DNA of 64,000 bases from Oryzomicrobium sp. (GCF_021287045.1 NZ_JAJTBG010000001.1:359855-423854), one strand, 5' to 3'; counted from the stretch's first letter, positions 55,070-64,000 are shown. The notes: generated by a model from the letters alone, not told the origin. Made by a program: numbers and translations.

Positions 55070-55663
55070 TTATACGATTTTTGCCACGTCGTTAAAGGCC
55101 AGCCGCGGGCCGCGCGGGTAGTTGCCGGCAGGGTCGCCGTAGCCGATGTTGATGAGGAAATTGGCCTTCCACTTGCCGTCGGGGAAAAAGGCGGCGTTCA
55201 CCTTGTCGGCGTCGAAGCCGGACATGGGGCCACAGTCCAGGCCCAAGGCCCGGGCCGCCAGGATCAGGTAGGCGCCTTGCAGGGTGCCGTTGCGGAAGGC
55301 GGTGGCCTGGGCCAGGTCGGCGTTGCCTTCGAACATGGGCTTGGCATCGTAGGCGCGGAACTGGGTGGGCAGCTCGTCGAAGAAGCGGGGATCCCAGGCG
55401 ACGATCGCGGTCAGGGGGGCTGCCTGGGTCTTTTCCTGGTTACCCGGGGAGAGGGCGGGGATCAGTTTCGCCTTGGCCTCGGCCGAGCGCACGAACACGT
55501 AGCGGGCCGGCTGGGTATTCATGGAGGTGGGGCCCCATTTGAGTAGGTCGTAGAGGCGGTGCAGGGTCTCGTCGCCGACCGGGCGGTCGGAGAAGCGGTT
55601 GAAGGTGCGGGCCTCGGTGAACAGCTGGGCCAGGGCGTTATCGTCGAGCGGGGTGGCGGGCAT
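55070..55663 (-). CDS. nitroreductase family protein, RutE/HadB-like
   Basis: The 197-residue FMN enzyme has [38 protein letters not shown] and [17 protein letters not shown], which fit the RutE/malonic semialdehyde reductase subgroup. No rut genes are nearby, so the substrate may be another semialdehyde or nitro compound. The start at 55663 is chosen because family members start close to it; it is divergent from the DUF4268 gene. Confidence 0.92.
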   Translation of the reverse strand: MPATPLDDNALAQLFTEARTFNRFSDRPVGDETLHRLYDLLKWGPTSMNTQPARYVFVRSAEAKAKLIPALSPGNQEKTQAAPLTAIVAWDPRFFDELPTQFRAYDAKPMFEGNADLAQATAFRNGTLQGAYLILAARALGLDCGPMSGFDADKVNAAFFPDGKWKANFLINIGYGDPAGNYPRGPRLAFNDVAKIV

Positions 55664-55750
55664 GGGGGACTCCTGTCGCGGGTTGAGGTGAATGGAAAGG
55701 GGACTGCATACTGTCAAGGATGCAGAATCCAGAATAGAAGAGGCCATCGC

Positions 55751-56704
55751 ATGACAGTCAAAAGAATCTTGAGCAAGTTGGAACGTGTTCCACTGCGCGA
55801 AGCTTGGAAGCATGAAGCCAGCGATTTCACACCCTGGCTGGCAGAAACCGACAACTTGAACGCCTTGGCAGATGCGCTGGGTATCAGCGAGTTGGTGCTA
55901 GTGGCCACCGAACACTGGGTCGGTGATTTCAAGCTGGATATCCTTTGCACCGATGGCGACGAGCAAGTCATCATCGAAAACCAGCTCGAAAAAACCAACC
56001 ACACGCACCTAGGCCAGATCATCGCTTACGCTGCCGGTGTGGGGGCCAAGAAGGTCATCTGGGCCGCCGAATCTTTCCGACCCGAACATGCGGCTGCGTT
56101 GCAATTTCTCAATGAGAACACTACTGGCGATCTGAATTTCTTCGCCGTCGAGGTCGAGTTGTGGAAGATTGGCGATTCACCGTTAGCACCTAAATTCGAA
56201 GTAGTGGTGAAACCCAACGAATGGGCGAAGGCCGGTCGGGAGCAGGCCCGTGCAGCGGCTGTAACGACACCTACCAAGCAGTTGCAGCAGAAATTCTGGA
56301 TAGCGCTGATCGATCATTTGGCGACGAAAGCCCCTCAGATTCGCCCGCAGAAGCCCAGACCACAGCATTGGTTGAACAATTCCATCGGGCGTGCTGGATT
56401 TGCACTGAATCTGACAGCAAATACACGCGACCAGCGCTTGGGGATCGAACTCTGGATTTCAGGGGCACAAGCGAAGCAGCATTTCGCCAACCTGTTTTCC
56501 CAAAAGCAGGACATCGAAACCAAGCTGGGTTTTGAGTTGGACTGGCAGGAATTACCCGATGCGAAAGCAGTACGGATTGCCCTCTGGTATCCCAATGCTT
56601 CTATAGAGGAGGAGCATCGCTGGGGTGAGTACGTTGACTGGCTTACGCAGCGCTTAGTCAAAATGGATGCCGTGCTGCGCCCTATCGTAAAGGCGTTGCC
56701 GTAA
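55751..56704 (+). CDS. DUF4268 protein with predicted PD-(D/E)XK nuclease domain
   Basis: The 317-residue protein has an N-terminal nuclease-like domain: E54 in EHWVGDF, D63 in LDILC, and E76-N-Q78 in [24 protein letters not shown], compatible with a PD-(D/E)XK catalytic core with Gln in place of Lys. The C-terminal part (about 185-317) is DUF4268. Such proteins occur sporadically, sometimes in defence neighbourhoods, but none is visible here. G+C is lower than the neighbours, suggesting acquisition. There are no flanking repeats or attC site. Confidence 0.85.
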   Translation: MTVKRILSKLERVPLREAWKHEASDFTPWLAETDNLNALADALGISELVLVATEHWVGDFKLDILCTDGDEQVIIENQLEKTNHTHLGQIIAYAAGVGAKKVIWAAESFRPEHAAALQFLNENTTGDLNFFAVEVELWKIGDSPLAPKFEVVVKPNEWAKAGREQARAAAVTTPTKQLQQKFWIALIDHLATKAPQIRPQKPRPQHWLNNSIGRAGFALNLTANTRDQRLGIELWISGAQAKQHFANLFSQKQDIETKLGFELDWQELPDAKAVRIALWYPNASIEEEHRWGEYVDWLTQRLVKMDAVLRPIVKALP

Positions 56705-56821
56705 TACGGCAGGCGAATTGCCGGTTTTCTCTGCGCTGAAAGCGTTTGTCGTGGTGCCTGAATAGTTTCCCTTTCATCTGGAGCAAATCAAGCAGGTATT
56801 TCCGGGGGAGAAGAGGGACGT

Positions 56822-57712
56822 TCAGGCCGCAACGTCCGGCAGGGCGGGGAAACCTCCGGCCTCCCAGCGGGCTTGCAGGGCCTTGCCGCTGGCCACCGAG
56901 TCGGTGACGAAGTTCCACCAGATCACCGTAGGTTCGGGCATGGGGGCGCCGCCCAGCAGCATCAGCCGGGCCGGGCCGTCGCTGGCGAGTTCCAGGGTGG
57001 CGGCGCCGTCCTCCAGGTGGGCCAGTTCCCGTGCCGCCACCGGGGCGCCGCCCAGGCGCACCGTGCCTTCGGCCACGTAGATTGCCAGCTGGTGGTCCGG
57101 GGCCACGGCCAGTTTCACAGTACCCACGGCGCCTGCCGTGCCAGCGAGGGCGATGTCGGCGTAGGTGAGGGGGGAATAGGTGCGCACCGGGGCGGTCTTG
57201 CCGTCCAGGCTGCCGGCGAGCAGGCGCAGGGTGGCGCTGTCCTTGGTCCAGTGAGGCAGCCGTTCGGCGTCCACGTGCTCGAAGGCCGGGGCGATGCCGC
57301 GTTGGTCCGGGGGCAGGGCGACCCAGGCCTGGATGCCATGGCGCGGGCCCAGGGCTGCCGCGGGAAATTCGCCATGGACGATGCCGGCGCCGGCGGTCAT
57401 CCAGTTGGCCGCGCCCGGATGGATGCGCTGCACGGTGCCCAGGGAATCCCGGTGGTCGATGGCGCCGGAGAAGAGGTAGGTGACGGTCTGTAGCCCGGCG
57501 TGGGGATGGGCGCCCACCGTGTCCGGCGGCGGCGTGCCGTCGTCGGGCTCGCCGGCGGCGTGGCCGAAGGGGCCGAAATGGTCGAGGAAAACGAAGGGCC
57601 CTATCCGGCGCAGTTCGCGGCGGGGCAGGGCGCGGTAGACGGTGATGCCGGCCAGGGGGGCTTCTTTGGCCGGCAGCAGGCGGGCGATGCGGCGGACGGG
57701 GTTCGAGGACAT
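56822..57712 (-). CDS. pirin family protein (second of pair)
   Basis: The 296-residue bicupin begins at the ATG at 57712 behind AAGGAG. The N-terminal cupin has the pirin metal signature FVFLDHFGPF, HPHAGLQTVTYLF and IVHGEF; the C-terminal pirin_C domain follows from about 185. Bacterial pirins bind iron or other metals and some act as quercetin dioxygenases or redox sensors. It lies 111 bases downstream of a paralogous pirin gene, in the azoR cluster. Confidence 0.92.
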   Translation of the reverse strand: MSSNPVRRIARLLPAKEAPLAGITVYRALPRRELRRIGPFVFLDHFGPFGHAAGEPDDGTPPPDTVGAHPHAGLQTVTYLFSGAIDHRDSLGTVQRIHPGAANWMTAGAGIVHGEFPAAALGPRHGIQAWVALPPDQRGIAPAFEHVDAERLPHWTKDSATLRLLAGSLDGKTAPVRTYSPLTYADIALAGTAGAVGTVKLAVAPDHQLAIYVAEGTVRLGGAPVAARELAHLEDGAATLELASDGPARLMLLGGAPMPEPTVIWWNFVTDSVASGKALQARWEAGGFPALPDVAA

Positions 57713-57823
57713 GATCCGGCTCCTTGCCACGGGAAAGGGGGGAGCGGCGGGGGCCGCTCCCGGTGGGCGCTGCGTTGCGTGGTGGTGCGGTGCTGCCTTG
57801 CTGCCTGGTTGGCCGCTGCGCAG

Positions 57824-58762
57824 TCAGCTGGCGTTCTGGTAGCCGCCGTCGAACTTGCCGTCCCGGTAGTCCTGCATGGCCTGGTGCAGCTCGTTCTGGC
57901 TGTTCATGACGAAGGGGCCGTACTGGGCGATCGGTTCGTTGAGCGGCGCGCCGGCCAGCACCAGCACCCGGGCCGGGCCACCGGAGGCGGCGAACACCAC
58001 TCCATCGGCCCCCGTGGCGTTGGCCAGGACGGCCATGCGCTGGGTCGGCACTTCCACCGGCGTGGTCACCTCGCAGCCCAGGGTGATGGCACCCCGGTAC
58101 ACGTACAGGAAGGCATTGTGCCCTTCCGGGATCGCCTGGGCGAAGGTAGCGCCTTCGGGCAGGTGCACGTCCAGGTAGAGGGGCTCGGTCAGCGGGCGGG
58201 ATACCGCACCGGCCACGCCGTGGCTCTGGCCGGCGATGACGCGCACCGTGGCGCCGGCGTCGGTGGTCAGCTCGGGAATCTTCTCGCTGGGGATGTCCCG
58301 GTAGCCGGGCGTGGTCATCTTGTCCTTGGCGGCCAGGTTGATCCACAGCTGGAAGCCTTCCATCAGGCCATCCTCCTGCTCGGGCAGTTCGGAGTGGATG
58401 AGGCCGCTGCCGGCAGTCATCCACTGCACCCCGCCGTTTTCCAGCAGGCCCTCGTGGCCGGCGCTGTCGCGGTGACGCATGCGTCCGGCGAGCATGTAGG
58501 TGACGGTCTCGAAGCCCCGGTGGGGGTGGTCGGGAAAGCCCGCCAGGTAGTCGTCCGGATCGTCGCTCTTGAAGGCGTCGAGCATCAGGAAGGGGTCGAG
58601 GCGGCGTTGCAGGTGCTGGGTAAGCACCCGGGTCAGGCGCACCCCCGCCCCGTCCGAGGTGGCCATGCCGGCCACCAGGCGCTCCACCGGGCGGGGCTGG
58701 GCGACCCGTTCCTGGGTGCTTTCACGTGCGTTGGCGGCGATGGCGGTGGAGGTATGAATCAT
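57824..58762 (-). CDS. pirin family protein (first of pair)
   Basis: The 312-residue pirin has DPFLMLDAFKSDDPDDYLAGFPDHPHRGFETVTYML and WMTAGSGLIHSELP, with three metal-binding His and a Glu visible. It is more similar to the classic pirin/YhhW group than its downstream neighbour, and the pair share only the general pattern, so they are old paralogues. It is 63 bases downstream of azoR on the minus strand; all three are probably one operon answering to the divergent LysR regulator. Confidence 0.92.
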   Translation of the reverse strand: MIHTSTAIAANARESTQERVAQPRPVERLVAGMATSDGAGVRLTRVLTQHLQRRLDPFLMLDAFKSDDPDDYLAGFPDHPHRGFETVTYMLAGRMRHRDSAGHEGLLENGGVQWMTAGSGLIHSELPEQEDGLMEGFQLWINLAAKDKMTTPGYRDIPSEKIPELTTDAGATVRVIAGQSHGVAGAVSRPLTEPLYLDVHLPEGATFAQAIPEGHNAFLYVYRGAITLGCEVTTPVEVPTQRMAVLANATGADGVVFAASGGPARVLVLAGAPLNEPIAQYGPFVMNSQNELHQAMQDYRDGKFDGGYQNAS

Positions 58763-58825
58763 GGCGATCTCCTTAGGATGAGGCGGGGGCGGGTACTGCG
58801 TTGCTGCTGGATGTCCGGACCTGGC

Positions 58826-59422
58826 TCAGGCCAGGGCGGCGATTTCCTCGCGGGCGGCGGCAAAGGCCCGCTCGGCGGATTCGGCACCCATGGCCAGGCC
58901 TTCGGCGTAGACGAACTGGATGTCGGTCAAGCCGAGGAAGCCCAGGGCGGTCTTGAGGAAGGGCACTTGGGAGTCGGCCGGGGTGTCGCGGTAGATGCCG
59001 CCACGGGCCAGGGCCACGTACACCTTCTTGCCCTTGAGCAGGCCTTCCGGACCGTTGGCGGTGTACTGGAAGGTGACCTTGGCGCGGGCGATGGCGTCGA
59101 TCCAGTTCTTGAGCTGCACCGGCACGCCGAAGTTGTACATCGGCACGCCCAGCACCACCGCGTCGGCGGCCTGGATTTCGGCGATCAGGGCGTCGTCGAG
59201 GGCGACCCGGGCGGCCTGTTCGGGCGTGCGCTGCTCGGCCGGGGTGAACAGGGCCTGCAGGGCGGGCTCGTCGAGCACCGGATGGGGGTTCTTGGCCAGG
59301 TCGCGCAGGGTCACGGTGGCGGACGGGTTGCGGGCCTTGAGGGCGGCGACGATGTCGTCGGCGACCTTGGTCGAGTTGGCACCGGAGGAGCGGGCGCTGG
59401 CGTTGATTTGCAGGATGTTCAT
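58826..59422 (-). CDS. azoR: FMN-dependent NADH-azoreductase
   Basis: The 198-residue flavodoxin-like enzyme has [43 protein letters not shown] and [18 protein letters not shown], diagnostic of AzoR. It reduces quinones and azo compounds with NADH. It is first gene of azoR-pirin-pirin, divergent from the lysR gene with a 258-base intergenic region. The redox function fits a quinone or oxidative-stress response cluster. Confidence 0.95.
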   Translation of the reverse strand: MNILQINASARSSGANSTKVADDIVAALKARNPSATVTLRDLAKNPHPVLDEPALQALFTPAEQRTPEQAARVALDDALIAEIQAADAVVLGVPMYNFGVPVQLKNWIDAIARAKVTFQYTANGPEGLLKGKKVYVALARGGIYRDTPADSQVPFLKTALGFLGLTDIQFVYAEGLAMGAESAERAFAAAREEIAALA

Positions 59423-59613
59423 GGTGATTCTCCAAAAGTTGAACCGGCTACGTCGGGTTTCCCGTGGGGTCGGGGTACGGACGGCGGGGGCGGTTCGGTG
59501 CGGCATCGCGTTGCATCTCGCTGTTGCCTGCCCGGGCCGTTGGGGTTGCCCGCTGTCGATGGACGTACTGTAGTTGTTCTGAATTCGCGGCAGAAGACCG
59601 AAAAGCGGATAAC

Positions 59614-59635
59614 ATTGTTCCAATATTGAGACAAT
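59614..59635. promoter_or_regulatory. LysR-type binding site candidate
   Basis: ATTGT (59614-59618) and ACAAT (59631-59635) form an interrupted dyad with internal CCAATATTGAG, a T-N11-A type arrangement, 46 bases before the lysR start and about 190 bases before azoR. It is a typical place for a LysR recognition site between divergent genes. Confidence 0.5.
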
Positions 59636-59680
59636 AGTGCCGGGCCTGGGGTACCCCGGGCCCGGCCAAGGAGAAACGCC

Positions 59681-60580
59681 ATGAACGTCGATCCCAACGA
59701 TCTGGTGCTGTTCGCCCGGGTGGCCGAGGCCGGCAGCTTCAGCCGCGCTGCCGAGCGGGTGGGGCTGCCCAAATCCACCGTATCGCGGCGCGTCGCCACC
59801 CTGGAGGCGGAACTGGGGGAACGGCTGCTGCTACGCACCACGCGCAAGCTGGTGCTCACCGAGTTCGGCCTGTCGCTGCTCGACCATGCCCGCCAGGTGG
59901 CCGCCGAGGTGGAATCGGTCACCTCCCTGGTGCAGCACCGCATGGCCGAGCCGAGCGGCTGCCTGCGCGTCTCCATGCCCAACGACATCGCCAACACCAT
60001 GCTCGGCACCGTGTTGGCCGAGTTCGTCGCCCGCTATCCGGCGGTGACCCTGGAGGTGGATTTGTCGCCGCGCCGGGTGGACCTGATCGCCGAGAATTTC
60101 GACCTGGCCATCCGCATGGGCACTCTGAGCGACGACGCCACCCTGGCGGCGCGGCGGGTCGGCGTGTTCTCCGCCGGCCTCTACGCCGCTCCCGGCTACC
60201 TGGCTGCCCGGGGCACCCCGGCCACGCCGGAAGACCTGCTGCGGCACGACGCCCTGTGCTTCTTCGGCCGGGGCGGCGGCGCGGCGGTGTGGCAGCTCAG
60301 CCGGGGCAAGGAGGCATGGGAAAAGGTGCCGAATGCCCGGGTCACCGCCAACTCTCCGGAAACCCTGCTGCGCCTGGCCCGGGACGGCCGGGGCATCGTT
60401 GCCGTGAGCAGCTACGCGGCAGAACCCTACGTGGACGGAGGCGAACTGGAGCGGGTGCTGCCCGACTGGTATCTGCCCCCCACCACCGCTTGGGCCGTAT
60501 TCCCTGGCCGTCGCCTGATGCCAACCCGCACCCGGGTGTTCCTCGACATGCTGGAGGCAGCGATGGTGGGGCGGCGCTAG
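59681..60580 (+). CDS. LysR-family regulator
   Basis: The 299-residue protein has a LysR winged HTH ([33 protein letters not shown]) and a substrate-binding domain of the CrgA/AaeR subgroup ([25 protein letters not shown]). AAGGAGA precedes the ATG. It is divergent from azoR-pirin-pirin and presumably activates or represses that operon in response to quinones or azo compounds. Confidence 0.94.
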   Translation: MNVDPNDLVLFARVAEAGSFSRAAERVGLPKSTVSRRVATLEAELGERLLLRTTRKLVLTEFGLSLLDHARQVAAEVESVTSLVQHRMAEPSGCLRVSMPNDIANTMLGTVLAEFVARYPAVTLEVDLSPRRVDLIAENFDLAIRMGTLSDDATLAARRVGVFSAGLYAAPGYLAARGTPATPEDLLRHDALCFFGRGGGAAVWQLSRGKEAWEKVPNARVTANSPETLLRLARDGRGIVAVSSYAAEPYVDGGELERVLPDWYLPPTTAWAVFPGRRLMPTRTRVFLDMLEAAMVGRR

Positions 60581-60668
60581 CCCGGAGCTAACCCGGGTCG
60601 GCATGGCTGGCGGGGATTGCGTATAGCATGGCGGCTTTGCCTCTCGCCGCCGCCAGGCGTCGCACCCC

Positions 60669-61538
60669 ATGAACGGCACCGCACTTGCCCTGATCGTCAC
60701 CGGCGCGCTCTTGCACGCCACCTGGAATCTTCTCGCCAAGAAGGCGGCCGGCGGCGCGCCCTTCGTCTGGCTGTACGGGGTCGTGAGCCTGGCGGCCGCA
60801 TCGCCGCTGGTCGTGATCGAATTCGTGAACGGCACCGCCGCGTTCGGCGTCAGCGCGTGGCTGGCCATCGCCGTCAGCGCGGCGGCCCATCTGGTCTATT
60901 CGCTGACGCTCCAGCAAGGCTATCGGGCCAGCGACTTTTCGGTCGTCTATCCCGTCGCCCGGGGCACGGGGCCCCTCTTCGCGGTGCTGGGGGCCATCGT
61001 GCTGCTCGGCGAGCGCCCGACCCTACTGGGCGGGCTGGGGATCGTCCTGATTCTGCTGGGCATCGCGTTCGTGGCCGATGTGCTGGCCGGGGTACGCGCC
61101 CATGCGAGCAAGGCCCGGGCCGGCATTCTGTGGGGGGGCATGACCGGGGTGTCGATCGCCGCCTACACCGTGGTGGATGGTTGGGCGGTGCGCACCCTGG
61201 CGATCGCGCCGATTGCCTACTACGCGTTCGGATTACTCCTGCGCACCCTGTTCCTGGCCCCGGCCGCCCTGCGAAGGACGTCGGCGCTGTGCGAACAGTG
61301 GCGGAGCAACGGCAGACTCATCGTCGCCGTCGGCATCCTGTCGCCGACGGCCTACCTGCTCGTGCTGTATGCGATGCAATCGGCCCCGGTGTCCTACGTG
61401 GCGCCGACGCGGGAACTGTCCATGCTGCTGGGTGTGCTGTTCGGCGCCCGTGTGTTGCGCGAACGCTTGAGCGCCTCGCGGATCGCGGGGACGATGCTGC
61501 TGCTCGCGGGCGTCACCTGCCTGGCCGTGGCCAAGTGA
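60669..61538 (+). CDS. EamA/DMT-family transporter
   Basis: The 289-residue protein has ten hydrophobic helices in two repeats, with the EamA features HATWNLLAKK at the start and VYPVARGTGPLFAVLGAIVLLGERPTLLG at the end of the first repeat, and SYVAPTRELSMLLGVLFGARVLRERL at the end of the second. DMT transporters move metabolites, often amino acids. It is 88 bases after lysR and may be co-transcribed. The substrate is unknown. Confidence 0.9.
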   Translation: MNGTALALIVTGALLHATWNLLAKKAAGGAPFVWLYGVVSLAAASPLVVIEFVNGTAAFGVSAWLAIAVSAAAHLVYSLTLQQGYRASDFSVVYPVARGTGPLFAVLGAIVLLGERPTLLGGLGIVLILLGIAFVADVLAGVRAHASKARAGILWGGMTGVSIAAYTVVDGWAVRTLAIAPIAYYAFGLLLRTLFLAPAALRRTSALCEQWRSNGRLIVAVGILSPTAYLLVLYAMQSAPVSYVAPTRELSMLLGVLFGARVLRERLSASRIAGTMLLLAGVTCLAVAK

Positions 61539-61646
61539 TGGCCTGGGGACAGGAAGAATCGCCGGCTGCGTGGCCGGGAAGGGCGCCGTAACGGGGTTGT
61601 CGCCCCACTGGAAGGTGCCGCCATGTGTGCGGCTGTGGGGCGGAAA

Positions 61647-61823
61647 TTACCGGGCGACTGGCGAGAAACGGTCCAGCGACGCGGGCGATATGCCCGCCAA
61701 TTCCCCGACGACGAGATTGACGCCGTTTCCCAACAGCCACCAGGCATTACCGTACGGGAGTACGGCGATGCCGGCATCGCTACACAGTTTGGTTGCTACG
61801 TTTCTTAAATTTTCAATATTCAT
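61647..61823 (-). CDS. small protein downstream of infA, 58 residues
   Basis: The frame encodes MNIENLRNVATKLCSDAGIAVLPYGNAWWLLGNG, then VNLVVGELAGISPASLDRFSPVAR. The aromatic-glycine centre and the tidy C-terminal helix look like a genuine soluble domain and not a chance frame. It starts 26 bases after the infA stop on the same strand, so it may be expressed from the infA transcript. There is no strong Shine-Dalgarno. No function is known. Confidence 0.55.
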   Translation of the reverse strand: MNIENLRNVATKLCSDAGIAVLPYGNAWWLLGNGVNLVVGELAGISPASLDRFSPVAR

Positions 61824-61848
61824 TCAATGCTTTGGTCCAGATGGCGTC

Positions 61849-62106
61849 TTAACGACGCCTGGGGCTTGGAGACGCCGGTGCCCGGCCTTCGATATGCCGG
61901 AAAGTGATCCGTCCCTTGCTCAGGTCGTAAGGGGACAGTTCCAGGGAAACCTTGTCACCGAGCAGGATGCGGATGTGGTGCTTGCGCATTTTTCCGCCGG
62001 TATAGGCGATGAGGGTGTGGCCGTTGTCCAGTTTCACCTGGAAACGGGAATCGGGCATGACGTCCGTGACAACACCTTGCATTTCGAGCAATTCTTCCTT
62101 GGCCAT
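61849..62106 (-). CDS. infA: translation initiation factor IF-1 (stand-alone copy)
   Basis: The 85-residue protein is IF-1: [26 protein letters not shown]-like [14 protein letters not shown] and [15 protein letters not shown]. Normal IF-1 has about 72 residues; this one has a 13-residue basic tail ([10 protein letters not shown]). Betaproteobacteria often have a second IF-1 gene outside the ribosomal protein operon, and this appears to be that copy. A short hairpin (CCTGGCT-GGGG-AGCCAGG) is present in its leader near 62150. Confidence 0.95.
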   Translation of the reverse strand: MAKEELLEMQGVVTDVMPDSRFQVKLDNGHTLIAYTGGKMRKHHIRILLGDKVSLELSPYDLSKGRITFRHIEGRAPASPSPRRR

Positions 62107-62694
62107 TGTGGCCTCCACTCAGAGGGAGCCAAGTTTCCTTGGCATAAACGACCTGGCTGGGGAGCCAGGTTAAGGGCAGTGGGCCTGCCGGGTGCGGCGG
62201 GCCTTCTGCGGCGGGGCAATCGGGCTTGCGAAGCAGGTGCGGCGGTCTTGGCCCCAACGCTTAAACCGTTGGAGTGCGTCCCATGGAAAACGTCACAGAA
62301 CCGGTCCTCGACACCGCCAAGGGTGACGAAGTCAAAACCTGCTGCATGGCTGGATCGTTTGGCGGTACCGCTTGCCGTGTCCTGATGCTCCGTCGGGTGA
62401 CGGAACTCGCCCGGCTGACGGGCGAAACCAAGACGGCGAGGTACGGATGGGGGACTGGCGCACCGTAGGATCGCGGGCGCTAAATCGACAAAACAACGGC
62501 ACTACTCAGGATCGCTGCGCTGCACAATACAACGCATTGGCGGCGATGGCAAATTGCGCGGTGGCGACCGTCGTGCTGCCAATGCCGACTACTCCGGTTT
62601 TTCCGGTCTGTAGAGGCCGGTAAGTCGCCTGCCGAGGCATGCGTGAAGTCACGGTTGTCGGGCATTGGCCGGGGCTGTCTGGGCGGCCATGCTT
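62107..62694. other. 588-base gap between rluA and infA
   Basis: No recognisable gene is assigned. The leader of infA occupies its left end with a CCTGGCT/AGCCAGG hairpin. A 44-residue minus-strand frame at 62506-62640 (MPRQATYRPLQTGKTGVVGI and onward) has protein-like composition but no ribosome binding site, and is listed under findings only. Other longer frames look random. Confidence 0.4.
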
Positions 62695-63372
62695 TCAGAA
62701 CGGCGCCTTCGTCTCGAAGTGCATTTCTTCGAAAGTGATCGGGTGGCGAAAGGCCAGTTCCCGGGCGTGGAGCAGCAGGCGGGGAGCCTGGTCGCGGCGC
62801 TCGGGCGGGGCGTAGAGGGTGTCACCGAGGATGGGGTGGCCCAGGTATTGGAGGTGCACCCGCAGCTGGTGGGTGCGGCCGGTGATCGGCTCCAGCTCGA
62901 CCCGGCTGGTGTCGTGCCCGGCGTCGTAGCCGAGCACCCGGTAACGGGTCAGGGACGGTTTGCCGGTGGCGTGGTCCACGATGTGGCGGGGGCGATTGGG
63001 CCAGTCGAGCACCAGGGGCTGGTCGATCTTGCCGGCGGCGGGAACGATGTGCCCGGCGGCCACAGCCTCGTAGCGCTTATGCACCTTGCGCGACTGGAAC
63101 AGGATGCTCAACTGGCGGTGCATCTCGGCGCCCCGGGCGAGCACCAGCAGGCCCGAGGTGTCCATGTCCAGGCGATGCACGATGAGGGCGTCGGGAAAAT
63201 CCTTCTTGGCCCGTTCCACCAGGCTGTCGAGCTTGTCCTCGCCCCGGCCGGGCACCGACAGCAGGCCCGCGGGTTTGTTGACCACCAGCAGCGCGCCGTC
63301 GGCATAGACCAGGTCCAGGCCGGTATCGGGGGGCGGGGTGTAGGCGACGGGCGGCGGCGGGGCGGACAGCAT
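62695..63372 (-). CDS. rluA: RluA-family pseudouridine synthase
   Basis: The 225-residue protein follows E. coli RluA: LLVVNKPAGLLSVPGRGEDK, the catalytic Asp in HRLDMDTSGLLV, LVLDWPNRPRHIVDHATGKPS, and EPITGRTHQLRVHLQYLGHPILGD. There is no S4 domain, as in RluA proper. RluA makes pseudouridine 746 in 23S rRNA and 32 in some tRNAs. The ATG at 63372 is chosen; the frame extends upstream but is not protein-like. Confidence 0.93.
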   Translation of the reverse strand: MLSAPPPPVAYTPPPDTGLDLVYADGALLVVNKPAGLLSVPGRGEDKLDSLVERAKKDFPDALIVHRLDMDTSGLLVLARGAEMHRQLSILFQSRKVHKRYEAVAAGHIVPAAGKIDQPLVLDWPNRPRHIVDHATGKPSLTRYRVLGYDAGHDTSRVELEPITGRTHQLRVHLQYLGHPILGDTLYAPPERRDQAPRLLLHARELAFRHPITFEEMHFETKAPF

Positions 63373-63618
63373 GGCGGGCAGTAAGGAAGGTGGTGTAGGG
63401 CAGGGCGGCGGGTGAATCCTGCCGACAGGGGCTACGGAATCCGGGTTTGGAGAATCCAGCGAGTCGGAGCCTACCCGGACCCGGTGCCAATGCGGGAACG
63501 CAGTGCGGTGTGCCGGACTCTGGACCATAGGCGCGAAAGGCCGAGGTTGTACCACAAAAACGCCGCCCCCTTGGCGCTTCCGGCGAACGGGGCGGCAAGG
63601 GGGCGGCACTGTTTTTTT

Positions 63619-63740
63619 GCATCGACCGGAAAGCCACGACTGGCGCGGGGTTTCAAGTCGATGCCGTGGAACGCCGCGCCAGTCTTCGATCTCCGCAATG
63701 GTGCCGTGAAGATGCCCGACTGGCGCGGTGTTCCGATGGG
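63619..63740 (-). repeat. dispersed repeat family, copy E, interlocked arms
   Basis: Arm x GCATCGAC (63619-63626), arm y ACTGGCGCGGGGTT (63639-63652), x' GTCGATGC (63657-63664), y' AACGCCGCGCCAGT (63670-63683) and a second y-type arm ACTGGCGCGGTGTT (63719-63732). The order x-y-x'-y' again interlocks. The sequence shares CTGGCGCGGGGTT, AAAGCCACGA and TCGATCTCCGCAAT-like strings with copy C. It starts four bases after the stop of the CoA-transferase gene. The rest of 63373-63618 holds no gene. Confidence 0.75.
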
Positions 63741-63744
63741 CGGC

Positions 63745-64000
63745 TTACAGCAGGTTCATCTTCTTCGCCGCTTCGCGCAGCTCGCCTCGGAAGTCAGGGT
63801 GGGCGATGCCGATCAGGGCCTCGGCGCGCTGCTTGGCGGTCTTGCCGCGCAGTTGGGCAACGCCGTGCTCGGTGACCACGTAGTTGATGTCGTTCTTGCT
63901 GGTGGTCAGGTGGGTGCCCGGAGTCAGGGTCGGGACGATGCGCGTGATGGTGTCGTCCTTGGCGGTGGAGGGCAGCACGATGAAGGCCTTGCCGTCCTTG
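63745..64000 (-). CDS. acetyl-CoA hydrolase/CoA transferase, C-terminal fragment
   Basis: About 85 residues are visible before the window edge. VVTEHGVAQLRGKTAKQRAEALIGIAHPDFRGEL is the conserved C-terminal signature of the acetyl-CoA hydrolase/transferase family (4-hydroxybutyrate CoA-transferase, succinyl-CoA:acetate or propionyl-CoA:succinate CoA-transferase). The exact substrate cannot be assigned from the fragment. Repeat copy E follows four bases past the stop. Confidence 0.9.
   Translation of the reverse strand, partial: KDGKAFIVLPSTAKDDTITRIVPTLTPGTHLTTSKNDINYVVTEHGVAQLRGKTAKQRAEALIGIAHPDFRGELREAAKKMNLL

Noticed and set aside
62274-62468. Plus-strand frame beginning MENVTEPVLDT near 62283
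   Set aside because: No Shine-Dalgarno; after the first 20 residues the sequence looks random.

Overview
The window is high-G+C, densely packed chromosomal DNA of a betaproteobacterium. Two-component and HDOD signalling genes, LemA/GIDE, YaeQ, RdgC, a stand-alone IF-1 gene, a NemR/YqhD/old-yellow-enzyme cluster and an acyl-CoA module together fit a Rhodocyclales-type (Azospira/Dechloromonas-like) organism. That placement is inference from gene content; no rRNA or tRNA gene was recognised.

Layout. 1-7957 (minus strand) is a tightly coupled signalling operon: PAS-GGDEF-EAL-REC-PAS protein, small companion, HDOD protein, triple-PAS histidine kinase, REC-HD-GYP, REC protein, and a sensor cut by the window edge. 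8082-15399 holds single housekeeping genes: a CHMI-type tautomerase, GIDE-like protein and LemA, a second HDOD protein, outer-membrane phospholipase A, YaeQ, RlmJ and RdgC. 15511-16748 is a low-G+C accessory patch with two gene cassettes, each followed by an integron attC site, and no integrase in view. 16819-25159 contains a periplasmic phytochelatin-synthase-like protease, an MFS exporter divergent from an AraC regulator, a LeuE-type exporter, a sirtuin, a DEAD-box helicase with an RGG-like tail and a 51-residue basic protein. 25355-35372 contains RsmJ, a NYN-LOTUS protein, a ClC antiporter, the electrophile-response cluster nemR-yqhD-nemA with two identical operators, and class II fumarase.

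35739-36977 is a further isolated cassette: a low-G+C ORF with a HEPN-like R-N-x3-H motif, starting 8 bases after a GTT core and ending in an attC site that runs into the 3' end of a tetR gene. 36965-42824 is a fatty-acid/acyl-CoA degradation module (TetR, SDR, thiolase, acyl-CoA dehydrogenase, acyl-CoA ligase) with a palindromic operator upstream of the ligase. 43191-49233 carries a SYLF lipoprotein-like gene and a complete HlyD/ABC-2 exporter operon with split ATPases. 49401-52358 is a probable sulfur-handling operon: ArsR-rhodanese fusion regulator with a perfect palindrome at its start, a small periplasmic protein, a periplasmic rhodanese and an MFS transporter. The rest holds an HhH protein, an autotransporter with SxDG repeats, a nitroreductase, a DUF4268 nuclease-like protein, a redox cluster (two pirins, azoreductase, divergent LysR), an EamA transporter, IF-1 with a small companion ORF, RluA and the C-terminus of an acetyl-CoA hydrolase/transferase.

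Two items stand out as possibly undescribed. The first is a dispersed intergenic repeat family, present at least five times. Three full copies carry a DnaA-box-like TTRTCCACAG and a CCCC/GGGG hairpin, and several copies have interlocked inverted repeats (order a-b-a'-b') compatible with a pseudoknot. The second is the integrase-less cassette patches (CALIN-like), one of which encodes the HEPN-like protein.
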